Shown: piece by piece, positions 1 through 8,429 of the stretch
How the letters are laid out: every line of letters starts with the position of its first letter
Numbering within the stretch: position 1 is the stretch's first letter
Translations under genes and position numbers: made by a program
NCBI GenBank assembly: GCA_964384945.1
Contig: CAYLMK010000001.1
Span: 1-64,000, forward strand
Source: S015-6 sp964384945
Lineage (GTDB): Bacteria > Desulfobacterota > DSWW01
Direction: 5' to 3'
DNA: 64,000 bases
Notes under the pieces: model-generated
What the model saw: the letters and a program-made list of their open reading frames with translations, nothing else
Databases searched by the model: none
Told to the model about the DNA's origin: nothing

Positions 1-404
1 GCATTCTCTCGGGGCGGGCAGTAGGAGAGCAAGATGGGGTTTACCGGACGCTTACCAAAGTGGAATCCAACCACTGAAGCCTTTTCGTTGAAGATTGCCT
101 ATGGAGATATCGAAGGATCGCAGACTCCCAAAATTGCAAATTGTACGCACACCCATGACCTTGGAGCCGGGGATCTCCGGTTGACGAATGCCGCATGGAG
201 ACATTGAAGAAGAACCGCTCCTAAGAATTTCAGATACACACACGACAGTGGGATCTCGGCTCCGAAGGTCTTCCGCTTGGCTAACCTGCTGAAAGAGGTG
301 GTACGCAGGACCATGCCCCGAAGCATAGATTTCTCCCACCCACCTTGAATTCCAGCAAGTCGAAGGGGGTTCGAATCCCGAGTCATGGAGCAACCGCACA
401 AATC
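1..404. other. Gene-free, lower-GC left edge
   Basis: No credible coding region is seen here. The two short minus-strand frames have no ribosome binding site and no recognisable domain. Base composition is visibly more AT-rich than in the flanking genes, which suggests either foreign DNA or a decayed region. The only recognisable element is a tRNA T-arm-like stretch near 352-391. No T-run terminator follows the gpmI-like gene, which ends at 405. Confidence 0.5.
352..391 (+). pseudogene. tRNA 3'-end-like remnant
   Basis: A T-loop consensus (TTCGAAT) is flanked by three G-C pairs and followed by an acceptor-like tail without CCA. The two outer T-stem pairs do not form, and I could not fold D or anticodon arms upstream. 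This is best read as a tRNA fragment such as integration can leave behind. It may also be chance similarity. Confidence 0.25.
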
Positions 405-2000
405 TCAGGGGCCCACCAGGGCCCGGTAGGCCTTCTCGATGCGGTCCCAGTTGTGCTCCCGGTCCAGGGCCCAGTACCTGCCCATGACCGTGACCACCTT
501 GCCCAGGCCCAGCTCGGCCGCCTTCTTCTCGACCTTGTCCACGTAAATCGCCCCGCTCGCGGGCTTCTCCCCTCTTCTGCCCAGCAGACTATGGATGCAG
601 AGCTTCTTCACGCCCTGGCGCTTGGCCATCTCCATCAGGGCAAACAGGTGATCGAGGGAGCCGTGGGAGCTGTAAAAAGAGACGATGCCCAGCAGGTGCA
701 GGGTCTTTCCTTCTTCCCGGCAAGGCGCCATGGCCCAGCGAAAGGCCTCGTTTTCGTGGATTGTGCCCTTGCGAATGGCCTCGTCGATCCGCACGCGATC
801 CGAAGGAACCACCCTTCCGGCGCCGATGTGCAGGTGACCGCACTCGGAGTTGCCCACGCTGCCCTCGGGCATGCCGACCGGCAGCCCGGCGGCCTGGAGC
901 AAGGTCCACGGGCAGGTGCGCATCAGCCGATCCATCACGGGCGTGGGGGTCTGCGCGATCAGGTTGCCTTCGTCGGTAGGCCTGTAGCCCCATCCGTCCA
1001 GGATCAGCAGGAAGACCCGGGGCCCTGCCTCACCGAACCCCAGTCGATGCGGCCCGCCCCCTTTTCCGTTCAAGAGGCTCTTCCCGGTCATCTCGTCGGG
1101 CTTGGGGATTCCGAGGATTTCGAGGATCGTGGGGGCCACATCGACAAGGGAACCGCCGGATCTCAGCTCGATCGGGGCGGCCCCGTCGGGCGGGACGACG
1201 AGGAACGGGACCGGGCTGTCGCTGTGCCCGGTGTCGATGGTTCCGTCCGGGTAAAGCCTCTTCTCAACGGTGCCGTGGTCCGCCGTGATCACGGTCACGT
1301 AACCTTGACGTTTTGCTTCCTCCACCACGATGCCCGCGTGCCTGTCCACGGCCCGGATCGCCTTGCCCACGGCCACCTCATCCTCCATGTGCCCCACCAC
1401 GTCCACGTTGGCGAAGTTGCCGAGGACGAACGGATAGGCGCCCTCCCGCAGTTTCGACACCAGGGTCTGGGCCACCTCGGCGACGCTCATCTCCGGCAGT
1501 TCATCGAAGTTCTGCACATCTTTGTTGGACGGCACGAACACCCGCTCCTCCAAGGCAAAGGGATCCGGGGCCTTTCCGTTGAGGAAGTAGGAAACGTGAA
1601 TCGCCTTCTCCGATTCCACGACCCGCACCTGCCGAACTCCACGGCGGCTCAGCACTTCTCCCAGGGTGTTCTTGATCCGCCCGATCGGGGGGAAGCCGAC
1701 CTGAAACGGCAGTCCCTCGGCGTACTCGATCATGGTGGCCATGCGGGCGGGCAGGCCGCCGGTCCTCGAAAAGTGAGTGAACTCAGGCTGCACGAGGGCC
1801 TGGGTGAGCTCCACCTCCCGTTCGCCGCGGATGTTGTAGAAGATCACGCACTCCCCTTCCCGGATCCGCCCGACGGGGTTTCCGTGAGCGTCCACGGCCA
1901 CGATCGGCTCGAAAAGCTCGTCTTCCTGCCCCTCCGCATACGCCTGGCGCACGGCCTCCGCCATGCTCGCCACGTCCTCACCGATGCATACTCTTCTCAT
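405..2000 (-). CDS. gpmI: Circularly permuted GpmI-type phosphoglycerate mutase homologue
   Basis: A 531-residue protein of the cofactor-independent phosphoglycerate mutase family (alkaline phosphatase superfamily, two Mn ions), which normally interconverts 3- and 2-phosphoglycerate. The family's C-terminal half comes first: residues 11-30 match the segment usually found mid-protein, followed by D200/H204 (NVDVVGH), D241/H242 (TADHG), H259 and EMTGKSL near 303-309. A linker of about 18 residues (roughly 310-327) then leads into the usual N-terminus: LILDGWGY (D335), GNSECGH with nucleophile S385, and GRYWALDREHNWDR at 507-520. The family loop DGRDTPP is replaced by GRRGEKP (474-480), and GGVHSH by YSSHGS. 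Metal and nucleophile residues are intact, so it should be an active metalloenzyme, but its substrate may differ. The start ATG has a GTGAGAG-type ribosome site. It is the last gene of the minus-strand run. Confidence 0.85.
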   Translation of the reverse strand: MRRVCIGEDVASMAEAVRQAYAEGQEDELFEPIVAVDAHGNPVGRIREGECVIFYNIRGEREVELTQALVQPEFTHFSRTGGLPARMATMIEYAEGLPFQVGFPPIGRIKNTLGEVLSRRGVRQVRVVESEKAIHVSYFLNGKAPDPFALEERVFVPSNKDVQNFDELPEMSVAEVAQTLVSKLREGAYPFVLGNFANVDVVGHMEDEVAVGKAIRAVDRHAGIVVEEAKRQGYVTVITADHGTVEKRLYPDGTIDTGHSDSPVPFLVVPPDGAAPIELRSGGSLVDVAPTILEILGIPKPDEMTGKSLLNGKGGGPHRLGFGEAGPRVFLLILDGWGYRPTDEGNLIAQTPTPVMDRLMRTCPWTLLQAAGLPVGMPEGSVGNSECGHLHIGAGRVVPSDRVRIDEAIRKGTIHENEAFRWAMAPCREEGKTLHLLGIVSFYSSHGSLDHLFALMEMAKRQGVKKLCIHSLLGRRGEKPASGAIYVDKVEKKAAELGLGKVVTVMGRYWALDREHNWDRIEKAYRALVGP

Positions 2001-2110
2001 CGTCTCTCACCCCGCCCCGTCGCGATCCGTCCCGTCTTGGTCGCCGGGACCTGACCGCTGGTCCCTCTTGTCTTTCACCTATAGAGGCTCCCCCTTCCAG
2101 AGATTTCATC

Positions 2111-2136
2111 CCCCCTTTCGCCTTCGCCCTTTGCCC
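2111..2136 (-). repeat. Heptamer-period repeat abutting a stop codon
   Basis: Read on the minus strand, the bases directly after the TPR gene's TGA form imperfect 7-bp units (GGGCAAA, GGGCGAA, GGCGAAA, GGGGGGA). The same type of unit follows the ferredoxin-domain gene at 54499-54533. Confidence 0.5.
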
Positions 2137-2682
2137 TCAATGTATCCTCTTCCTCGCTTCCTCGCTCCACGGGTTCTGTTCCAGGGCCTTGGCGTAAGCT
2201 TCCTGGGCCCTGCCTTCGTCGTCGAGGGCCTCCCAGCAGCGACCTTCCCGCGTGTAGATCTCGCCGAGCCAGTATGGGTGACCCTGAAACATCACCTCGC
2301 CCTGATGCAGCAGAACGATGGCCTGGCGCGTGTCTCCCTCGCGGTGCCGAATCTCGGCCAGGTAGAGATAGCAGAAGGGGTTCCGAGGGTCCAGAGACAA
2401 TGCCTTCTCAAAGCCGTCTTCCGCCTCCTCGGGCCGCCCTTCCTGGAGCGACCGGTACGCCTCCGCGGCCAGCCGCAGGGAGGCGGCCCGGTGGGCCGAG
2501 GCCTCGGCCGGAATCGACTCGACCGTGAAGGACTGGTCCGCCAGGACAGCCTGTCGAAGGTCACTTTCGCGCACCGACACGCTGCCCACGGCGGCGCAGC
2601 CGGGAATCAGCAGGAGGAGAAGAAGAAGAAGAAGAAAGAAGCGAAAGAAGGCAAAATGCCGATTTCCGCTTGCGAGAAGCAA
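2137..2682 (-). CDS. TPR-repeat lipoprotein
   Basis: 181 residues if translation starts at the TTG at 2682, chosen because AAGGGGG lies about 5 bases upstream and because it gives a proper signal peptide: a basic start, a run of nine leucines, then the lipobox LIPGC. The mature part has tetratricopeptide repeats (A-S-L-R...A-Y-R-S-L-Q, then A-L-S-L-D-P-R-N-P and the closing A-L-E-Q-N-P-W). It is probably an outer-membrane-anchored scaffold in the periplasm. Its partner is not evident. It follows lon after a terminator and precedes the gpmI-like gene by 136 bases. No ATG is available in this frame near the signal peptide. Confidence 0.7.
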   Translation of the reverse strand: MLLASGNRHFAFFRFFLLLLLLLLLIPGCAAVGSVSVRESDLRQAVLADQSFTVESIPAEASAHRAASLRLAAEAYRSLQEGRPEEAEDGFEKALSLDPRNPFCYLYLAEIRHREGDTRQAIVLLHQGEVMFQGHPYWLGEIYTREGRCWEALDDEGRAQEAYAKALEQNPWSEEARKRIH

Positions 2683-2720
2683 ACCAACCCCCTTCGCCTT
2701 CGTCCGTAATCCGCAAAAAG

Positions 2721-2749
2721 AAAAAAGGGAGGCCCGGCAGCACCTCCCT
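2721..2749 (-). terminator. Rho-independent terminator of lon
   Basis: On the minus strand, GGGAGG and CCTCCC form a six-pair stem around a ten-base loop, followed by six T. It lies about 30 bases after the lon stop and separates lon from the TPR lipoprotein gene. Confidence 0.8.
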
Positions 2750-2777
2750 CGGCCGTTGTCTGCCGACCGCCCCGCGT

Positions 2778-5297
2778 TCAGCGAGCCCTCCTCGCCTTCT
2801 CTGCGACACGCTTCCCCGGGATCGGCTTTCTCGGGCCAGACTTCTTTGCCCTCTTCGAGGTCTTCCCCGAAGCCTTCTCCGCGGCCGCCTTCCTCGGGGC
2901 GGGCTTCCTCACGGGAGCGACCTTGGCTGTCTTCTCGAGGGCCGCAGCGACCGCTTCGCCGATCTCGTCCACGAGGACGAACTTCATCTGCTTGCGGACC
3001 GGCTCCGGCAGGTCCTGAAGATCCTTGTCGTTCAGTTTGGGAAGGAGGACCTTCCGGATTCCCGCCCTGTGGGCCGCCAGCACCTTCTCCTTGATCCCGC
3101 CCACGGGCAGGACCTTGCCCCGCAGCGTAATCTCCCCGGTCATGGCCACATCCGATTGCACCTTGCTGCCCGTGAGCAGGCTGGCCAGGGCCACGACCAT
3201 CGTCACCCCGGCCGAGGGGCCGTCCTTCGGGATCGCACCTGCCGGAACGTGAAGATGAAGATCCGCCTTGTCGAAGAACTTCTTCTCGATCTTCAGTTGC
3301 GCGGCGTTGGCCCGGATGTAGCTCAGCGCGGCCTGCGCGCTCTCTTTCATGACGTCGCCCAACTGCCCCGTGATGATCAGCTGCTTTCTTCCCTCCATCC
3401 GGGTCGCCTCCACAAAGAGGATGTCCCCCCCTGTCGGGGTCCATGCAAGCCCGGTGGCGATCCCCGGAACCGTCATGCGCTCCGCCGTCTCGGAGAAGAA
3501 CTTGACCGGCCCCAGATACTCGCTCACGTCCTTCGCATCGACGCGGGCAGGGCGGGTCTCTCCCTCGGCCACGCGCCGGGCCACGGCCCGGCACACCGAT
3601 GCGATCTCCCGCTCCAGGTTTCGGACGCCCGCCTCGCGCGTATAGTCCTGGATGATGCGGCCGATCGCCTCGTCCGTGAGCTCGATCTGCCCGGCCTGCA
3701 GGCCATGCTCTCCCACCTGCTTCGGAAAGAGGTACTTTCGCGCGATCCACCGCTTCTCCTCCTGGGTGTACCCGGGCAGTTCCAGAACCTCCATCCGGTC
3801 ACGAAGCGGCGGGGGGATGGTGCCCAGGACGTTGGCCGTCGTAATGAAAAATACCTTCGACAGGTCGAAGGGCACCTCCAGGTAGTGATCCGAAAAGCTG
3901 AAATTCTGCTCCGGGTCGAGCACCTCGAGCAGGGCCGAGGACGGATCCCCGCGGAAGTCGGCGCCGATCTTGTCCACCTCGTCCAGAATGAAGACCGGGT
4001 TGTTCGTGCCCGCCTTCTTGAGCCCCTGGATCACCCTGCCCGGCAGGGCCCCCACATAGGTTCGCCGGTGGCCCCGGATCTCGGCCTCGTCCCTGACGCC
4101 TCCCAGGGACATGCGGATGAACTCCCTGCCCAGCGCCCTCGCAATGGACCTTCCCAGAGATGTTTTCCCCACACCCGGCGGGCCTACAAAGCAGAGAATC
4201 GGGCCCTTCATGTCCTTCTTCAGCTTGCGGACGGCCAGATACTCGAGAATCCGCTTCTTCACCTTCTCCAGGTCATAGTGATCCTCGTCGAGGATCCCCT
4301 CCGCCTTCTTCACGTCCAGGTCGTCCTCGGTGGACTTCGACCACGGCACCTCGATCAGCCAGTCGAGATACGTCCGGGAAACCGAATACTCCGGCGCGGC
4401 CGGGTTCATCATGCTCAGTCGGTCCACCTCTTTCTGTGCGGCCTTCTCTGCATCGGGCGGCAGCTTCGCCTCGGCGATCCGGGCCCGGAGCGTCTCGATC
4501 TCGACGGTCTTTTCGTCCTTGACGCCCAGCTCCTCCTGGATCTTTCTCAATTGTTCCCGGAGGATGTGCTTGCGCTGTTCCTCGCCCATTTCCCCTGCGA
4601 TCTCTTCCTGGATCTTCTTGCTCACCTCCAGCTTCTGGACCTCGCGGCTCACCAGGACCATCACCTTCCGGATTCGCTCCCGGTGGCGAAGCTCCTCGAG
4701 GATCTCCTGCTGCTCCGCAGGGGGGAGAGGCAAATTCGCGCCCACGAAATCGGCCAGCCTGCCCGGATCCCGGATGTTCAAGGCGGTCATCAGGGCGGGC
4801 CCGGGGAAGTTGGGCACCAGCTCGGCGAGGCGCTGATACACCTGCCGCAACCCGGCTACCAGGGCCTCCATTTCGCTGTCCTGGGAGGGCTGCTCCTCCA
4901 GCCTCGTGACGCGGGCCACGAAATAGGGCTCCTTCTTCGTGTACCGCTCGATGCGGATCCTGGCTACGCCCTGCACGAGAAAGCTCACCCCGCCGGTGGG
5001 AAGTTGCATCATCTTGAGCACCTTCGCGGCCGTTCCCACCTTGGAGAGGACCTCGGTTTCCGGTTCCTTGTCCGCCTCGGGCTCCTGGTTGCACGTCACG
5101 CCGATCAGGCGGTCCTGGACCACGGCCTCATTGACGAGCTGAATGTAGTTCTTTTGTCCCACCATCAACGGCGCGGCGACCGCCGGAAACAGAACAAGAC
5201 CGGACAGAGGCAGTATGGGCAGTTCCTCGGGAATCGAGAAGTCTTCGTCGGCCCTTCTCTCGGTTCCTTTTTCCGCAAGTTCGCTCTGTGGATCCAT
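2778..5297 (-). CDS. lon: ATP-dependent protease Lon
   Basis: 839 residues, family length plus a tail. The order is: N-terminal substrate-recognition domain (LPILPLSGLVLFP, about residues 27-39), coiled-coil region, AAA+ module with Walker A GPPGVGKT and Walker B VFILDEVDK, then a C-terminal protease domain with the Ser-Lys dyad (KDGPSAGVT and GGIKEK). It degrades misfolded and regulatory proteins in the cytoplasm. The last 50 or so residues are rich in Ala, Lys, Arg and Pro, histone-H1-like, and are not part of the usual Lon fold. It lies 12 bases downstream of hsp20, so the two are probably one heat-shock-type operon from the promoter at 5863-5891. Confidence 0.97.
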   Translation of the reverse strand: MDPQSELAEKGTERRADEDFSIPEELPILPLSGLVLFPAVAAPLMVGQKNYIQLVNEAVVQDRLIGVTCNQEPEADKEPETEVLSKVGTAAKVLKMMQLPTGGVSFLVQGVARIRIERYTKKEPYFVARVTRLEEQPSQDSEMEALVAGLRQVYQRLAELVPNFPGPALMTALNIRDPGRLADFVGANLPLPPAEQQEILEELRHRERIRKVMVLVSREVQKLEVSKKIQEEIAGEMGEEQRKHILREQLRKIQEELGVKDEKTVEIETLRARIAEAKLPPDAEKAAQKEVDRLSMMNPAAPEYSVSRTYLDWLIEVPWSKSTEDDLDVKKAEGILDEDHYDLEKVKKRILEYLAVRKLKKDMKGPILCFVGPPGVGKTSLGRSIARALGREFIRMSLGGVRDEAEIRGHRRTYVGALPGRVIQGLKKAGTNNPVFILDEVDKIGADFRGDPSSALLEVLDPEQNFSFSDHYLEVPFDLSKVFFITTANVLGTIPPPLRDRMEVLELPGYTQEEKRWIARKYLFPKQVGEHGLQAGQIELTDEAIGRIIQDYTREAGVRNLEREIASVCRAVARRVAEGETRPARVDAKDVSEYLGPVKFFSETAERMTVPGIATGLAWTPTGGDILFVEATRMEGRKQLIITGQLGDVMKESAQAALSYIRANAAQLKIEKKFFDKADLHLHVPAGAIPKDGPSAGVTMVVALASLLTGSKVQSDVAMTGEITLRGKVLPVGGIKEKVLAAHRAGIRKVLLPKLNDKDLQDLPEPVRKQMKFVLVDEIGEAVAAALEKTAKVAPVRKPAPRKAAAEKASGKTSKRAKKSGPRKPIPGKRVAEKARRAR

Positions 5298-5309
5298 TCT
5301 CTCCCCCGC

Positions 5310-5750
5310 TCAGTAGGACTCCTCGGTTTCAATTACGATCTCGACCGGTTGCTTCACCTTCTTCGGAAGAACGACCTGCAGGAGTCCGTCCTTGTGCTCT
5401 GCGGAAATGGTGTTCAGATCCAGGTCCGGAGGCACCCGGAAGAGCTTTTCAAAAGGCCCGTAATCGATCTCCATCCGGTGGAACCGTTTCATCCCCGGAA
5501 CCGGTCTCCGCGTCCTAACGCCGGAGATCTGCAGCAGATCCCCCTGGCGGACGATTTTGATGGCTTCCTTGTCCAAACCCGCCAAGTCCATCAGGATCAC
5601 GACGGCATCCTCGGTCTCCACGATGTCCGTGCTTGGAGTCCACGCCTTCCGCCCGACGAACCGGTTGTGGCCGAACGGGTCGAGGCAGCATTCCCCGCCT
5701 TCCTCATCGCCTCGGTAGCGGACGGTGAACAGCGCTCTTGGTCGCTCCAT
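5310..5750 (-). CDS. Hsp20/alpha-crystallin small heat shock protein
   Basis: 146 residues from the ATG at 5750, preferred over the upstream in-frame ATG because GGAGGAGG sits directly before it. The alpha-crystallin domain spans about residues 40-140: V-I-L-M-D-L-A-G-L and the closing D-G-L-L-Q-V-V-L-P motif that precedes the C-terminal tail. It is an ATP-independent holdase that keeps unfolded proteins soluble, possibly for the Lon encoded 12 bases downstream. The N-terminal arm is short and holds a CC pair. Confidence 0.92.
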   Translation of the reverse strand: MERPRALFTVRYRGDEEGGECCLDPFGHNRFVGRKAWTPSTDIVETEDAVVILMDLAGLDKEAIKIVRQGDLLQISGVRTRRPVPGMKRFHRMEIDYGPFEKLFRVPPDLDLNTISAEHKDGLLQVVLPKKVKQPVEIVIETEESY

Positions 5751-5814
5751 AACGCCTCCTCCGGGGAACCTCTTTGAAAACGGGTCTCCCATCATTTCTT
5801 GAATGCGGGCGGTG

Positions 5815-5830
5815 ATCTGCCGCGGCAGAT
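5815..5830. promoter_or_regulatory. Perfect 16-bp palindrome in the hsp20 leader
   Basis: ATCTGCCG/CGGCAGAT is a perfect inverted repeat between the proposed hsp20 promoter and its start codon. It could be an operator or an RNA hairpin in the leader. It does not match CIRCE. Confidence 0.4.
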
Positions 5831-5862
5831 GGCACGGCGCGAAGCGTCCGCACCATCTCTTT

Positions 5863-5891
5863 CTTATAGCGCATCAAGGCCCGGGAGTCGA
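5863..5891 (-). promoter_or_regulatory. Putative hsp20-lon promoter
   Basis: On the minus strand TCGACT and TATAAG are separated by 17 bases, four and five matches to the sigma70 -35 and -10 hexamers. No convincing sigma32 promoter was seen. Confidence 0.4.
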
Positions 5892-5920
5892 GTTCAGTCC
5901 CTCACCCGGCCCTCACCCTG

Positions 5921-8344
5921 TCAGCGAAACCAGTCCAGCACCCTCCTGAAAACCCCTCTCCGCTTGTCCTTTTCCGGGCCCTTTTCCGGCGAATCGCCCG
6001 GATGAAGCGTGCAGAAACCTGTGGGCTCCGTGCCCTTCAAAAAGGCCTCTTCGATCGTATCCGGACAGGCTTTCGTGGCCAGAAGGCCGCTCTGGCGGTC
6101 GATCTCCCGAAAAACGATGCCGGGCGGCGCCACGAAGTCTTCTGCGACGAGCCAGTCGGAGACACCCCCCATGAAATCGATCCAGATGGGCAGGGCCGCC
6201 TGGGAACCGGGTTTCCCGATGCCGGCCGGCTTGTCGAACCCCACCCAGACCAGCGAGGCCAGTCGCGGTGTATACCCGGCAAACCAGGCGTCCCGGTTCT
6301 CATTGCTTGTGCCCGTTTTTCCGGCAGCGGGCAGGCCGAGCTTTCCGGCCGCCGACCGGGCCGTGCCCCGTTCGCAGACGCCCTTGAGGAGTGAGGTTAC
6401 CAGAAAGGCAATCTCCGGGGAGACCGCCTGCTCCACCTCCATCGGCCTTCTGTCCAGAAGCATTCCGTCCTTGTCCAGAACCTTCTTGACGGCCCGGGGT
6501 CTGGCAAGAACGCCATGGTTCGCAAGGGCCCCATAGGCGGATGCCATCTCCAGAGGCACAACCTCGAAGGCCCCGAGCACCAGCGAGGGTTCCGGAGCGA
6601 TCGGGGAAGCCACTCCCAGCCTGCGGGCCGTGCGGATGATCTCCCCCAGATCGATGTGCTGACTCATCCAGACGGTTGCGCAATTCAGGGAATTCTCCAG
6701 GGCCGTCCTCACGGAGACCTGGCCGAAGAATCGATCGTTGAAGTTGTTCGGCCTCCAGGACTTGCCCCCGTGCCGGATTTGGATCGGTTCGTCGCGAAGC
6801 ATCGAGGCAGCCGTGAAGGCCGGCCTCTGGGCGTCTCCTTCCAAGGCTACCGCGTAGACGATCGGCTTGAACAGGCTGCCCGGTTGACGCCGCGCCCGGG
6901 TCACCCGGTTGAACTGGCTCGTCTTGTAGTCTCTTCCTCCGACCATGGCGCGAATGAAGCCCGTCTGGGGTTCGATCGCCACCAGGCACGCCTGGAGCGC
7001 CTGCCCCGGCCCCCCGGGTCCGGACTGCCGGAGAGAAGGATTCTCCGACTCCAAGCGCTCGAGCCCGGACTTCACGCTCTTTGCCGCCTCGTTCTGCATC
7101 TGCACATCGAGGGTCGTGAAGATACGCAGCCCTTCCGAGGTCAGGATGTCGAGAGAGTATTCTTTCTTGAGTTCCTTGACCAGGTAGTCGACGAAATAAG
7201 GAGCGTCGTTGCGCTCCGGGAGAAAGGCCCTGACCTCAACAGGAGCCGCCGTCGCCTCTCCGTACTCCTCTCCCGAGATCATTCCCAGGCTTCGCATCTT
7301 TCGCAGGACCTCGTCCCTCCTCTTGTGAATCCTGCGCGTGTCCTTGTGGGGAGCGTATAGGTTCGGAGCCCGTATGAGGCCGGCCAGCAGGGCGCTTTCC
7401 GGCAAGGTCAGCTTCCGGAGGGCCTTGCCGAAGTAGAATTCCGCGGCCTCGCCCACCCCGTAGATGCCCTGGGACCCCTTCTGGCCGAAGTAAACCTCGT
7501 TCAGGTATGCCTCCAGGATCTGTTCTTTCGAGTATCTTGCGTCCAGCAAGAGGGCCATCAGGGCTTCTTTGGCCTTTCTCGAAAAAGTCTTGGCCGGCGT
7601 GAGGTAGAAATTCTTGACGAGCTGTTGGGTCAGGGTGCTGCCCCCCTGGACAATCCGGCCGGCACCCAGATTGGCGACCAGGGCCCTGGCGATGGACGGC
7701 AGATCGAGGCCGAGGTGCTCGTAGAACCGGTGGTCCTCGACAGCGATCACGGCCTGCACCGTCTGCCGCGGCACGTCCGGGAGTTTCACAAGCCTTCTCT
7801 CTTCCCAGACCTGCTCAAAGAGACCGGTGATCAGCTCGGGCTCCAGATCGACCGCGTAGATCTCCTTCTTGGGTTCCCGAAGATCCCAGATTCTCCTGAC
7901 CGTTTCCTTCTCGATCTCGATGCGGACCGGAAACCCTTCCAGGGGACCGCTCGGGTAGAGGAAGTCGTGCAAGGCGATCTCGAGGAACCCTTGCCCCAGG
8001 CGGTATTCCCCTTGCCGGGGCGCCCCCTGCTTCGATGCCTGGTACCCCAGGCGGTGGAGCCGATCCCGGATGTGCGAGCCATGAAAAGGACCGCCGGTAT
8101 AGATGGAAAAGGAGTCGGAATAGATCTTCGAGGGCAGTCGCCAGCGCCTGCCCTCAAACCGGCCGACGATCTCCCGATCCAAGCTGTAGAGGTAGCCTGC
8201 GGCAAGCCCGATCAGCGCGAGAAGGAGAATCCAGCCGATCCGGCGGGTTCGGGTAGGCCGTCTCGCCTTCCGTGTGCCGGAGGGCTTCTTTGCGCGGCTG
8301 CCGGAGGGCTTCCGGATCCTGGAGCGAGCGCCCGTTCGACGCAA
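5921..8344 (-). CDS. mrcB: Bifunctional penicillin-binding protein 1b-type
   Basis: 807 residues. A basic cytoplasmic tail of about 38 residues and one membrane helix (WILLLALIGLAAGYLY) are followed by a UB2H-like domain (RWRLPSKIYSDS), the GT51 transglycosylase domain with catalytic Glu in AVEDHRFYEHLG and the QGGSTLTQQLVKN motif, then the transpeptidase domain with SxxK (PGSLFKP), SxN (SLN) and KTG (AGKTGTSNE). It polymerises and crosslinks peptidoglycan at the inner membrane. The upstream neighbours are cpoB and the Tol-Pal genes, which in E. coli coordinate PBP1b with outer-membrane constriction, so the order is meaningful. The assigned start is TTG with AAGG upstream. No ATG or GTG lies close by, so the exact start is uncertain. 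Confidence 0.93.
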   Translation of the reverse strand: MRRTGARSRIRKPSGSRAKKPSGTRKARRPTRTRRIGWILLLALIGLAAGYLYSLDREIVGRFEGRRWRLPSKIYSDSFSIYTGGPFHGSHIRDRLHRLGYQASKQGAPRQGEYRLGQGFLEIALHDFLYPSGPLEGFPVRIEIEKETVRRIWDLREPKKEIYAVDLEPELITGLFEQVWEERRLVKLPDVPRQTVQAVIAVEDHRFYEHLGLDLPSIARALVANLGAGRIVQGGSTLTQQLVKNFYLTPAKTFSRKAKEALMALLLDARYSKEQILEAYLNEVYFGQKGSQGIYGVGEAAEFYFGKALRKLTLPESALLAGLIRAPNLYAPHKDTRRIHKRRDEVLRKMRSLGMISGEEYGEATAAPVEVRAFLPERNDAPYFVDYLVKELKKEYSLDILTSEGLRIFTTLDVQMQNEAAKSVKSGLERLESENPSLRQSGPGGPGQALQACLVAIEPQTGFIRAMVGGRDYKTSQFNRVTRARRQPGSLFKPIVYAVALEGDAQRPAFTAASMLRDEPIQIRHGGKSWRPNNFNDRFFGQVSVRTALENSLNCATVWMSQHIDLGEIIRTARRLGVASPIAPEPSLVLGAFEVVPLEMASAYGALANHGVLARPRAVKKVLDKDGMLLDRRPMEVEQAVSPEIAFLVTSLLKGVCERGTARSAAGKLGLPAAGKTGTSNENRDAWFAGYTPRLASLVWVGFDKPAGIGKPGSQAALPIWIDFMGGVSDWLVAEDFVAPPGIVFREIDRQSGLLATKACPDTIEEAFLKGTEPTGFCTLHPGDSPEKGPEKDKRRGVFRRVLDWFR

Positions 8345-8429
8345 ACGGGCCTTCGAGGGGGCGAGACGACTTGTCAGGGGACTTCTCTTCCGCAGCGCGC
8401 TCTTCGTGGTTCTGTTTGCCTGTAAGGGG

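Noticed and set aside
2670..5777. 1035-residue plus-strand open frame across lon and hsp20
   Set aside because: Entirely antisense to lon and hsp20, with low-complexity composition and no motif.
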